Notes: generated by a model from the letters alone, not told the origin. DNA of 8,000 bases from Pseudomonadota bacterium (GCA_002937495.1 PTJW01000039.1:1-8000), one strand, 5' to 3'; shown: positions 1-5,658, counted from the stretch's first letter. Made by a program: numbers and translations.

Positions 1-375
1 TCGACATGGGAAGCTCTTGTCCAAACTGTAACATCTTCTCGCCCAAATCTTGGTCGTATTTTAGAGCGTAAAGCTAAGCTTTTAGATTTTACTGCAGATG
101 GTAAATATATTAAAGTTCATATTCCATCTGGTGGGTTAAGAGAGCCAAAAGAAATTTTAGTAGATTTTGTCGCAGAGTTAAAAAAACTATCAGGTGATGA
201 TTGGAAGGTTGAGTTACCAATGGCAAATGAGATTAACGCAAGTTTACAAACCTTACATCAACAAAATACTGAAGCCAAAATAAACTTAATTAAACAGGTA
301 AAAGAAAACCCAATTATTAAGAAGATTTTAAACGATTTAGTTGAGGCTGAAGTAATAGACATTATTAAAAATTGA
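1..375 (+). CDS. dnaX: DNA polymerase III subunit gamma/tau, C-terminal part (partial)
   Basis: The open frame enters from the left edge and ends at TGA 373-375, giving the last 124 residues. These look like the C-terminal tau region of alphaproteobacterial DnaX: a conserved start (TWEALV), a middle part with KVHIPSGGLREP, then DDWKVEL, and a final block ENPIIKKILNDLVEAEVIDI. That last block matches the usual 'HPLVKAILEAFPGAEIVEVR' ending in spacing and chemistry. DnaX is the ATPase of the clamp loader. Its tau C-terminus contacts the polymerase alpha subunit and DnaB helicase at the replication fork. The ATPase domain lies outside the window. The ybaB and recR genes that often follow dnaX are absent; a terminator follows at once. 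The family call rests on the C-terminal pattern only. Confidence 0.78.
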   Translation, partial: STWEALVQTVTSSRPNLGRILERKAKLLDFTADGKYIKVHIPSGGLREPKEILVDFVAELKKLSGDDWKVELPMANEINASLQTLHQQNTEAKINLIKQVKENPIIKKILNDLVEAEVIDIIKN

Positions 376-376
376 T

Positions 377-413
377 AAAAGATGATTTATAGTTAATAAT
401 CATCTTTTTTTAT
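377..413 (+). terminator. Intrinsic terminator of dnaX
   Basis: An 11-bp stem (377-387 AAAAGATGATT with 398-408 AATCATCTTTT) has a 10-base loop and runs into a T tract to about 411. It begins two bases after the dnaX stop codon, so transcription is expected to end here rather than continue into the next gene. Confidence 0.8.
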
Positions 414-490
414 TGCATTTACATAGTAAAAATGATAATTTCTGCTTTGGAAAAAACAAGGACAAAACACAAACAGGACTATATAAACTT

Positions 491-628
491 ATGAAAAAAT
501 CAGTATCAAGCTTTTTTAAGTTTTTTATTTTGGGAATTATCGCAGGATCAGCAATAGCATATGCATCATTACATGCATACTATACAGTAAAGCAAAAGCA
601 AATGATTGAATATATAGATTCTGAATAA
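491..628 (+). CDS. Small single-span membrane protein, unknown function
   Basis: This 45-residue protein starts MKKSVSSFFKFF. It has a short basic N-terminus, one hydrophobic segment at about residues 8-30 (FFKFFILGIIAGSAIAYASL) and a polar, charged tail ending YIDSE. This fits a single-pass inner-membrane peptide with the N-terminus inside; a cleavable signal (AYA-S) is less likely because only about 20 residues would remain. The frame is open back to a TTG at 413, but that lies in the dnaX terminator and the added residues are polar and atypical. ATG 491 is therefore chosen, although its ribosome site (AGGA at 475-478) is weak and 12 bases away. It stands alone between two terminators. No family was recognised. 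Confidence 0.5.
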   Translation: MKKSVSSFFKFFILGIIAGSAIAYASLHAYYTVKQKQMIEYIDSE

Positions 629-644
629 AAAATATATTTGTATG

Positions 645-684
645 AAAAAAACAACACAACTTTAAGGTCGTGTTGTTTTTTTAT
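645..684 (+). terminator. Intrinsic terminator after the 45-aa membrane protein
   Basis: A 13-bp stem pairs 645-657 (AAAAAAACAACAC) with 670-682 (GTGTTGTTTTTTT). The apical part pairs AC 659-660 with GT 667-668 around TTTAAG. The T tract is part of the 3' arm. The A-rich 5' arm means it could also work on the minus strand. Confidence 0.85.
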
Positions 685-703
685 TTTACTTTACTTATAT
701 TAA

Positions 704-865
704 GAAAAAAATGGTACAATTCATGCTATTGGTGATAATACTAATGGGCAGTTAGGTAATGGTTCTAATGGACAATTAGGTGTTAATAGTAAAGTTAATC
801 AGAGTGTATTTAATAAAACATTAGAACAATCTGATCTAGGTGGTGGAGGCTCTAACTGTCCATAA
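704..865 (+). pseudogene. Remnant of an RCC1-repeat protein (3' end only)
   Basis: An open frame of 53 codons runs from just after an in-frame stop (701-703) to TAA 863-865, with no ATG, GTG or TTG at a plausible start. Its product contains GTIHAIGDNTNGQLGNGSNG followed by QLGVNS. This is the signature of a blade from the RCC1 (regulator of chromosome condensation) beta-propeller family, whose repeats typically read 'AWGDNxYGQLGxGx'. The tail ends in GGGGSNCP. The intact family needs about seven repeats of around 50 residues, so this is at most one blade and its C-terminal extension. It lies between two terminators with no recognisable promoter. The inference is that a larger RCC1-type protein was deleted, leaving its last codons. 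A very short functional peptide is possible but unsupported. Confidence 0.55.
741..781 (+). repeat. Imperfect 24-bp tandem unit within the RCC1 remnant
   Basis: A 17-base word (741-757, CTAATGGGCAGTTAGGT) recurs 24 bases later (765-781, CTAATGGACAATTAGGT). The two differences are G-to-A changes at third codon positions. Both copies encode the same residues around NGQLG, so the duplication is in frame and synonymous. Confidence 0.7.
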
Positions 866-885
866 TTAATAGATAACTTAAAAAT

Positions 886-914
886 AAAAAAGACTCTGTT
901 TATGAGTCTTTTTT
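886..914. terminator. Bidirectional terminator between the RCC1 remnant and fliD
   Basis: An 11-bp perfect stem pairs 886-896 (AAAAAAGACTC) with 904-914 (GAGTCTTTTTT) around a 7-base loop. Both strands carry a T run after the stem. On the minus strand it lies five bases past the fliD stop codon. On the plus strand it would have closed the gene whose remnant ends at 865. Confidence 0.87.
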
Positions 915-919
915 TATTA

Positions 920-2797
920 TTAGCTTTTGTTCATTGCATCGAACTGTTGCTCTAGCTGTTTTAGTAAAGAGTTTGATAATGACATTGCTTGTTCTGTTTT
1001 TAAGAATTTAGCTTTAGTCATGTCTTCAAATCTTTTTACTCTTTCATCAATATTGGCAATTTCATTTTCCATTATAGTATTTTGCTCTTCAATGCTAATA
1101 GATTTCTCATCAAATAAACCAGAACCTGTTTTAGTATATTCATTTTGTATATTATAGAATGAATCAGCAACACCACGAGTAGGAGTAATTTCAATATCAG
1201 TAACTTCAGACATGTTCGAACCACCATTATAGATAATTTTTAAGCTTTCTGCACCAGTTTCATCTGTAAATGTTAACACATTACCATTAATTTCTACTGA
1301 TCCATCTAGGTAGTCATTTTCTCCTGGACCTGTTCTTAAACTTGCACCTGTAATATTACCATCGGCATCTGTTCCTTCAATGCTTAAATAGTATGGAATA
1401 ATATTGCCATCAGCATCTCTGTTTGGTTCAGTATTTGTGCCATTTGAAATAAAAGTTACGTTAGTATCAGATGAAGTCATATTAAATGAGAATAATTTTT
1501 CAACTGAATCTACATCATCAATTAATCTTTGATCTAAAACTGTATTGTCAATTTGTAGCATACCTTCTTTATCAATACTAATACCTAATTGTGATAGTGA
1601 TTGGTACCCATCTGGTAATGAAAAGTTTGAAAATGTAGCTAATTGACCAAATTCTTGAGCAAACTGTCTAAAAGTAGAATCAAATGCTAAATCTCCAAAT
1701 TCTTTATCGGCACCTTCTTTAGGGTTACCATCTTCATCAAATTCTCTAATTTCAGATGTTTGTTGGTTATTAATAAATTTTCGTACTTCATTGTATGTAT
1801 CAACAAAGTCAATAATACCTTGTTTTACTGAAGTTAGATCACTGTCAATCTCTAAGTTAATAATTGTGCCAGGCTCTGCTTTAATAATGTCTAAAGTAAT
1901 TCCTTCAATAACATCGTCAATGGTATTTGATTGCCTTTCAATATTAACTCCTAAGCCATTAACATCAACAATGGCATTTTGTGGAGATACAGTTTCATTT
2001 TTAATTGATATAGTAGTACTTGTTGTACCATTTGTTAGACCTAGTGCATTTAGCATAGTTGCTGATCCAGCTTCATCTGCGGGGTCTAAACCAAACTCAA
2101 TTTTACTATCTGTTCCAGTTTTATCTGATGATAAAACTAAATAATGTTCATTTTCACCTGCACTAACAATTGTTGCGCTAACACCAGTGGCATTTTCACC
2201 GCTATTTGCATTATTTATTTTTTCAGCAACTTCATAAATACTGTCAGAGTCTGTAATTGTTATTTCAACACCATTTAATGTAAAATTACCTGTAGGAATA
2301 GGGGGTGTTAAAGTAGATAAATCATCAAATTTGCTTGAAATACCATCACTTCTAACCTGATGAGCAGTTGCTTTTTGAATAACTTCAATAGTATGAGAAC
2401 CCTTAGCAGCACCTTTTTCTACACCAATAGAAACAATGTCGCCAGCACCTGATGGAACATGACCAGGAGCTGCTGATGAAGATGGAAATGTTTGTACTGT
2501 ACCAGATCGTTGGTCAAAAACATCATTTGAAAATGAACTTGTTGATCCTCGTAATGCATCTAAACTAGAGCCTAATTCTTTAGTTAATGAATTTAAAGAT
2601 TGGAACTCTGTTATTATTTCTGAGTTTTCTTTAATATTAGTTTCTAAAGTTACAGCTGGAGCTCTTTTTGCTGCAACTAAAGCTTCTGTGATAGAGTCAA
2701 AGTCAATACCTCCAGAGCTAATATTTTTAAGTGTAACTCTCCCGTCATCACCAACAACTGCCTGTGTGTTACCTAATATACTTGTTGATTCTGTCAT
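920..2797 (-). CDS. fliD: Flagellar filament capping protein FliD (hook-associated protein 2)
   Basis: FliD forms the cap at the tip of the growing filament and folds exported flagellin into place. The 625-residue product has the family parts in order. A FliD N-terminal region at about 27-85 has SGGIDFDSITEALVAAKRAP and a following helix. A flagellin hook-IN-like segment at about 168-226 has NFTLNGVEITI and EVAEKIN. The FliD C-terminal region begins near 298 (EGITLDI, then DFVDTYNEVRKFI) and contains LGISIDKEGMLQID (404-417). A terminal coiled coil lies at about 565-622. A beta-rich insert at about 440-545 separates the last two parts, as in other alphaproteobacterial FliDs. Three DxDGN loops occur (354-358, 461-465, 477-481). 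The start is supported by AAAGGA at 2811-2806, eight bases upstream. It is second in an operon after flaG, with a 30-base gap. No fliS chaperone is nearby. Confidence 0.93.
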   Translation of the reverse strand: MTESTSILGNTQAVVGDDGRVTLKNISSGGIDFDSITEALVAAKRAPAVTLETNIKENSEIITEFQSLNSLTKELGSSLDALRGSTSSFSNDVFDQRSGTVQTFPSSSAAPGHVPSGAGDIVSIGVEKGAAKGSHTIEVIQKATAHQVRSDGISSKFDDLSTLTPPIPTGNFTLNGVEITITDSDSIYEVAEKINNANSGENATGVSATIVSAGENEHYLVLSSDKTGTDSKIEFGLDPADEAGSATMLNALGLTNGTTSTTISIKNETVSPQNAIVDVNGLGVNIERQSNTIDDVIEGITLDIIKAEPGTIINLEIDSDLTSVKQGIIDFVDTYNEVRKFINNQQTSEIREFDEDGNPKEGADKEFGDLAFDSTFRQFAQEFGQLATFSNFSLPDGYQSLSQLGISIDKEGMLQIDNTVLDQRLIDDVDSVEKLFSFNMTSSDTNVTFISNGTNTEPNRDADGNIIPYYLSIEGTDADGNITGASLRTGPGENDYLDGSVEINGNVLTFTDETGAESLKIIYNGGSNMSEVTDIEITPTRGVADSFYNIQNEYTKTGSGLFDEKSISIEEQNTIMENEIANIDERVKRFEDMTKAKFLKTEQAMSLSNSLLKQLEQQFDAMNKS

Positions 2798-2827
2798 TTT
2801 ACTATTCCTTTATAAAATTACACATTT

Positions 2828-3241
2828 TTAAATTAATGCGTCGATTACAATACCTTGTAAATCATAATTGCTAGAATACATTTGTAAAACCTGTAATGGG
2901 TCGTATTCTTGCACAACTTTTTTATTTTCTATATTTGTTACTATGGCTAAGCTTTTACCATCATTTTCATTTGATAAGCTCATTGATAAATCATCATCTA
3001 GTAATACTTTATTAGCAAAACCTACAGCTCTTTTAAAAGCCTGTTCAAATGACTCATCTAAGTCATAGTTATTATCCAACTGAGGAGGTACTTTTGCTGG
3101 ACCTCTCTCTAGTTGGGCAAAAAATGATCGTTCTGTTTTGGTCGTTTTGTATGGTTCAGTTGTAGCAACAGCACCATTTTGAGCGCGACCATTAAGTTCA
3201 TTATCTGAACTTGTTATGCTGTTATTAACACCTAATACCAT
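2828..3241 (-). CDS. flaG: FlaG-like flagellar protein
   Basis: The 137-residue product has a polar, disordered N-terminal half and a conserved-looking C-terminal half. In the latter, residues around SLAIVTNIENKKVVQEYDPL and then LQGIVID follow the FlaG pattern: a strand, 'ID-x-x-T-x-E-V-I-R-x-I-P', a helix, and a closing 'GLLLD'. FlaG proteins are small, poorly understood factors that affect filament length and are commonly encoded directly upstream of fliD, as here. The start ATG 3239-3241 is chosen because GGAGG at 3255-3251 lies nine bases upstream. An in-frame TTG at 3257-3259 would overlap upstream of that site and is rejected. Divergence from textbook FlaG is considerable, so position carries much of the call. 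It is first in the sigma-54-driven operon flaG-fliD. Confidence 0.65.
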   Translation of the reverse strand: MVLGVNNSITSSDNELNGRAQNGAVATTEPYKTTKTERSFFAQLERGPAKVPPQLDNNYDLDESFEQAFKRAVGFANKVLLDDDLSMSLSNENDGKSLAIVTNIENKKVVQEYDPLQVLQMYSSNYDLQGIVIDALI

Positions 3242-3250
3242 TTTACAAAA

Positions 3251-3255
3251 CCTCC
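3251..3255 (-). promoter_or_regulatory. Ribosome binding site of the flaG-like gene
   Basis: Minus-strand GGAGG lies nine bases before ATG 3241. It decides the start against the in-frame TTG at 3259, which lies just upstream of it. Confidence 0.85.
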
Positions 3256-3280
3256 ACAAAATAAAACTTTCGAATATTTA

Positions 3281-3300
3281 TATGCAGAATCTGTGCCAAA
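3281..3300 (-). promoter_or_regulatory. Sigma-54 (RpoN) promoter of flaG-fliD
   Basis: On the minus strand the sequence reads TTGGCAC AGATT CTGCAT: TTGGCAC at 3299-3293 and CTGCAT at 3287-3282. The GG and GC doublets are exactly 12 bases apart, as in the -24/-12 consensus TTGGCACN5TTGCAT, with one change (C for T in the -12 box). The start of transcription would fall near 3272, leaving about 30 bases of leader containing the GGAGG site. RpoN control of late flagellar genes is known in many proteobacteria, including Caulobacter. Confidence 0.82.
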
Positions 3301-3314
3301 AATAGAGTTTTTAG

Positions 3315-3381
3315 ATAGCTAATATTAAGTTTTAATTGAATTTTAAAGAATTAATATCAGATATAGCATATATAGCTAATA
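3315..3381. repeat. Direct repeat of ATAGCTAATA upstream of the sigma-54 promoter
   Basis: The 10-base word ATAGCTAATA occurs at 3315-3324 and again at 3372-3381, 57 bases apart, in the divergent flaG/flhB intergenic region. Each contains the palindrome TAGCTA. The repeats lie roughly 40 and 100 bases upstream of the predicted flaG start, where an enhancer-binding activator of RpoN could sit. In AT-rich DNA such a repeat may also be chance. Confidence 0.35.
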
Positions 3382-3386
3382 ATTTT

Positions 3387-3415
3387 TTGAAAAAAACTAG
3401 ATAATAGTTTATACT
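3387..3415 (+). promoter_or_regulatory. Sigma-70 promoter of flhB
   Basis: TTGAAA (3387-3392), a 17-base spacer and TATACT (3410-3415) match the housekeeping consensus at 10 of 12 positions with ideal spacing. Transcription would start near 3422, about 30 bases before the flhB ATG. The ribosome site AAAAAGGA lies at 3436-3443 within the leader. Confidence 0.75.
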
Positions 3416-3451
3416 AGGCCTGTAATTTAATACTTAAAAAGGATTTATTAA

Positions 3452-4522
3452 ATGTTTGATGATGATGAAGATAAGGCATCCAAGACCGAAGACGCCTCCG
3501 AGCATAAACTAAAAAAAGCCAAAGAAGAGGGTAATGTCCCTAATTCTAAAGAAGTAAACAACTTTTTTGCGTTGTTTGCAGCTACGCTTGTTGTGTTTTT
3601 AGCAATGCCCTCATTTTTACAAAATATGATGAATATAATGGGAAATATGTTTCAAAATGCTGGTAAAATTAGAATTAACCAGGGAACAATGGATCTTATA
3701 TTATTTGAAACATCAAAAGAATTCTTTTTAGCATTAGCGCCTGTTTTTGCAATATTTATATTATTTGCATTAATTGGTGGTTTTATACAAAATGGTATTA
3801 TATTTTCTGCAAAATCTATGGAACCTAAACTATCAAAAATTAGTATTATTAAAGGATTTGGTAGAATGTTCTCGTTAAAGTCTGTTGTTGAGCTGTTAAA
3901 AGCTATTGCAAAAAGCATATTAGTTGGAGCTATTATGTTTGGTATTGCTTATTACTATAAAGATACAATTTTAGTTTTAACAGATATGGAAATATCTCAA
4001 GATGTATTGTTTGTTTATTATTTTTTATTAAAACTATTATTTGCTTTGGCTATATTTTTAGTGCTTATTGCTGTGGCAGATTTTGCCTATCAAAAATATA
4101 ACTATTTAGAAGATATGAAAATGTCTATTAAAGAGCTTAAAGATGAGCATAAAGATACAAATGGTGATCCGTTTGTAAAATCTAGACAGGCTCAAATTAG
4201 AATGGAAAAAGCTCGAGCAAGAATGATGCAAGAGGTACCAAATGCAGATGTTGTTATTACTAACCCAACACATTTTGCTGTTGCTTTAAGGTATGACCAA
4301 AATAAAGAACCAGTACCAAGAGTAGTTGCTAAAGGTCATGATCATATTGCACAAAAAATCAAAGAAATTGCTAAAGAGAATAATGTTCCTATTGTTGAAA
4401 ATATTGAACTTGCTAGAACACTATGGAAAGCAGTTGATTTAGATGAAATTATTCCGGTAGATTTATACCAGGCAGTTGCAGATGTTATTGCATACATTAT
4501 GAAGTTAAAGAAAAAGAAATAA
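3452..4522 (+). CDS. flhB: Flagellar type III export protein FlhB (substrate-specificity switch)
   Basis: FlhB is an integral membrane part of the flagellar export gate. Self-cleavage of its cytoplasmic domain helps switch export from hook to filament subunits. The 356-residue product has normal length and layout. A charged N-terminus contains KTEDASEHKLKKAKEEGNVP, the family's 'KTExPTxxRLxxAREEGQVP'. There are four hydrophobic spans at about 36-54, 92-113, 150-169 and 187-210, then a linker helix and a C-terminal cytoplasmic domain. The autocleavage motif NPTH is intact at 271-274 within NADVVITNPTHFAVALRY, and PIVEN follows at 313-317. The lysine-rich end (KLKKKK) lacks any long extra tail. 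The partner genes fliR and flhA are not adjacent; flhB is monocistronic here, between its own promoter and terminator. Confidence 0.96.
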   Translation: MFDDDEDKASKTEDASEHKLKKAKEEGNVPNSKEVNNFFALFAATLVVFLAMPSFLQNMMNIMGNMFQNAGKIRINQGTMDLILFETSKEFFLALAPVFAIFILFALIGGFIQNGIIFSAKSMEPKLSKISIIKGFGRMFSLKSVVELLKAIAKSILVGAIMFGIAYYYKDTILVLTDMEISQDVLFVYYFLLKLLFALAIFLVLIAVADFAYQKYNYLEDMKMSIKELKDEHKDTNGDPFVKSRQAQIRMEKARARMMQEVPNADVVITNPTHFAVALRYDQNKEPVPRVVAKGHDHIAQKIKEIAKENNVPIVENIELARTLWKAVDLDEIIPVDLYQAVADVIAYIMKLKKKK

Positions 4523-4555
4523 AAAAGAGGCTCTCAATAGAGAGCCTTAACTTTT
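4521..4555. terminator. Shared terminator of convergent flhB and the diguanylate cyclase gene
   Basis: An 8-bp GC-containing stem pairs AGGCTCTC (4528-4535) with GAGAGCCT (4540-4547) around AATA. On the plus strand TTTTT follows after TAAC. On the minus strand a run of six Ts follows the stem after one C. It serves flhB and the convergent minus-strand gene; the minus-strand T run overlaps the flhB stop codon. Confidence 0.85.
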
Positions 4556-5139
4556 TAAGATCGTTCATAACTTCGTTTTTCTTCGTACATTTTGCGGTCA
4601 GCAGAATTAATAAGTGTTATAGGGCAAGTGTTACCCTCAATCATTTCTAGACCAGCACTGACTGTTAAGGTATTAATATAATCTTGATACTCAAACTTTT
4701 TAGAGTTAAAGTCAATTTGAATGTCGAGCATTTTTTGTTCGGCCATATCTCTAGAGACATTATGTAAGATGATAATAAATTCATCTCCACCAAATCGATA
4801 TAGGCTATCAGTATCACGAATATATTGACTAAGGGTTTGAGCTGTAAAAATAATAGCTTGATCCCCTGTGTCATGTCCAAAGTTATCATTAATATACTTA
4901 ATTTTATTTATATCAAGAAATATAAGGGCAGATTGGCGTTTATATCGTTTATTATAACTTATAATGCTTTTTAAATTTTTTTCAAACTTTCTCCTATTCC
5001 CAACTTGAGTTAAAGAGTCTGTTTCGCATAATTTTTTAAGTTGAGCTACTTCAATGTTTTTTTCTTCAAGCTTACCCTCAAGGAGAGTAATTTTTTGAAG
5101 CAATTCAGTAACTAACTCGGTGCTATTAGAATTCTCCAT
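4555..5139 (-). CDS. Diguanylate cyclase (GGDEF domain with N-terminal coiled coil)
   Basis: The enzyme makes c-di-GMP from two GTP. The 194-residue product starts with a leucine- and glutamate-rich helix (about 8-38), likely a dimerising coiled coil, and then carries one GGDEF domain (about 38-190). DSLTQVGNRR (41-50) matches the DxLTxLxNRR entry motif. D76 and D93 match metal- and base-contact positions of PleD, N84 matches its conserved Asn, and the active loop is RFGGDEF with GGDEF at 117-121. The inhibitory I-site RxxD is present at R108-D111, five residues before the loop, so product inhibition is expected. No receiver, PAS or membrane segment exists, so the protein should be soluble, with any input acting through the coiled coil or a partner. 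AAGGA at 5150-5146, six bases upstream, supports the start. It is convergent with flhB. Confidence 0.9.
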   Translation of the reverse strand: MENSNSTELVTELLQKITLLEGKLEEKNIEVAQLKKLCETDSLTQVGNRRKFEKNLKSIISYNKRYKRQSALIFLDINKIKYINDNFGHDTGDQAIIFTAQTLSQYIRDTDSLYRFGGDEFIIILHNVSRDMAEQKMLDIQIDFNSKKFEYQDYINTLTVSAGLEMIEGNTCPITLINSADRKMYEEKRSYERS

Positions 5140-5171
5140 GGAGGTTCCTTAAAATTTATAATTGTATTACT

Positions 5172-5199
5172 ATTATATATATAAATTGTTCAAAGTCAA
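5172..5199 (-). promoter_or_regulatory. Sigma-70 promoter of the diguanylate cyclase gene
   Basis: On the minus strand TTGACT (5199-5194) is followed after 16 bases by TATAAT (5177-5172), a perfect -10 box. Transcription would begin near 5165, about 25 bases before the ATG. The region is very AT-rich, so the -10 alone would mean little; the paired -35 strengthens it. Confidence 0.65.
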
Positions 5200-5255
5200 T
5201 ATTATTTAGTATATATTTTTTTATATTTATTAATGTGAGACATTACCATAAAGAC

Positions 5256-5285
5256 ATAAAAAAGCAGAGCCATTACGGCTCTGCT
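5256..5285 (-). terminator. Terminator of rpsU
   Basis: A perfect 9-bp stem pairs AGCAGAGCC (5263-5271) with GGCTCTGCT (5277-5285) around five bases. On the minus strand it is followed by a run of Ts (5262-5257). It lies about 20 bases after the rpsU stop codon and insulates the diguanylate cyclase promoter downstream. Confidence 0.9.
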
Positions 5286-5305
5286 AAGCAATGTTAAGTA
5301 AAAGC

Positions 5306-5506
5306 TTAGTATTTACTTCTAGCGATTCTTTGACGCTTACGTTCTCTACGAACTGCTTCAATTCTTGCCTTACGTTTAGTTTGGCAAGGCTTTTCGAAGT
5401 TTTGTCTTCTTTTAATTTCTTTAAAAGAACCTTCTCTATTAAGCTTTTTCTTAAGCGAACGAATTGCTTGATCCACATTATTTTCGTATACATCTACGCG
5501 AATCAT
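5306..5506 (-). CDS. rpsU: 30S ribosomal protein S21
   Basis: S21 binds the small ribosomal subunit near the 3' end of 16S rRNA and helps initiation. The 66-residue product has the family core: a short strand (MIRVDVYE), then NNVDQAIRSLKKKLNREG, a second block FKEIKRRQNFEKP, and a long basic C-terminal helix rich in Arg and Lys. The NNVDQA wording and length fit the alphaproteobacterial type. The start is ATG 5504-5506, because AAGGGGTGA at 5520-5512 is a good ribosome site eight bases away. An in-frame GTG at 5513-5515 falls inside that site and would add only MNG. The gene is monocistronic, with its own promoter, leader and terminator, and is divergent from the methyltransferase gene. Confidence 0.95.
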   Translation of the reverse strand: MIRVDVYENNVDQAIRSLKKKLNREGSFKEIKRRQNFEKPCQTKRKARIEAVRRERKRQRIARSKY

Positions 5507-5511
5507 GCCAT

Positions 5512-5520
5512 TCACCCCTT
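5512..5520 (-). promoter_or_regulatory. Ribosome binding site of rpsU
   Basis: Minus-strand AAGGGGTGA is an extended match to the anti-SD sequence. Its position favours ATG 5506 over GTG 5515, which is part of the site itself. Confidence 0.8.
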
Positions 5521-5547
5521 TCTATATGTCTATAGTTTAGTTATATA

Positions 5548-5580
5548 TTTATCACATAGGGTTGTGATAAATTACCTATG
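5548..5580 (-). promoter_or_regulatory. rpsU leader with two mutually exclusive hairpins
   Basis: On the minus strand TTTATCACA (5571-5563) can pair with TGTGATAAA (5556-5548) around a 6-base loop, a perfect 9-bp stem. CATAGG (5580-5575) can instead pair with CCTATG (5560-5555). The two stems share bases and cannot form together. The second depends on the true transcription start, predicted near 5577, because its 5' arm may be partly outside the RNA. The perfect arms could also be a protein operator just downstream of the start site. No known leader family was recognised. Confidence 0.45.
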
Positions 5581-5583
5581 CGC

Positions 5584-5612
5584 AGTGTAATATAAAAAAA
5601 AGCTGAAGTCAA
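5584..5612 (-). promoter_or_regulatory. Sigma-70 promoter of rpsU
   Basis: On the minus strand TTGACT (5612-5607), a 17-base spacer and TACACT (5589-5584) form a good housekeeping promoter. The spacer contains an eight-T run. Transcription would start near 5577, leaving a leader of about 70 bases before the rpsU ATG. Confidence 0.7.
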
Positions 5613-5615
5613 GGC

Positions 5616-5645
5616 TTGAATATAAATGTTTTTTTATTGTATACT
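5616..5645 (+). promoter_or_regulatory. Sigma-70 promoter of the UbiG-like gene
   Basis: TTGAAT (5616-5621), an 18-base spacer and TATACT (5640-5645) give a plausible promoter with a start near 5652. Its -35 box is only three bases from the -35 box of the rpsU promoter on the other strand, so the two polymerases would compete for this site. Confidence 0.6.
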
Positions 5646-5658
5646 TAAAAAATAGGCT

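Noticed and set aside
413..490. Upstream TTG start extending the 45-aa membrane protein to 71 residues
   Set aside because: The TTG lies in the dnaX terminator T tract, has no ribosome site, and the extra residues precede a normal MKKS membrane start.
927..2144. Plus-strand frames 927-1157 and 1791-2144
   Set aside because: They are antisense shadows of fliD, Cys/Ser/Phe-rich and without ribosome sites.
2868..3068. Plus-strand frame of 66 codons inside the flaG-like gene
   Set aside because: Antisense shadow with Cys- and Ser-rich composition and no ribosome site.
3652..3918. Minus-strand frame of 88 codons inside flhB
   Set aside because: Shadow of a strongly supported FlhB coding region; no start signals.
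4665..4889. Second minus-strand frame inside the diguanylate cyclase gene
   Set aside because: Out-of-frame shadow; the overlapping frame carries all GGDEF motifs.
5134..5143. Palindrome CTCCATGGAG across the start codon of the diguanylate cyclase gene
   Set aside because: Ten-base palindrome without a loop cannot form a hairpin in one RNA and no repressor family matches it; likely chance with the ribosome-site region.
5548..5571. CRP/FNR-type operator at TTTATCACA-N6-TGTGATAAA
   Set aside because: The half-sites point the wrong way: CRP sites read TGTGA-N6-TCACA, whereas here it is TCACA-N6-TGTGA. It was kept only as a leader hairpin or unknown operator.
5284..5590. Plus-strand 99-codon frame (5291-5590) and the other minus-strand frame (5284-5493) over rpsU
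   Set aside because: Both are shadows of rpsU and its leader; the S21 frame has the family motifs and the ribosome site.
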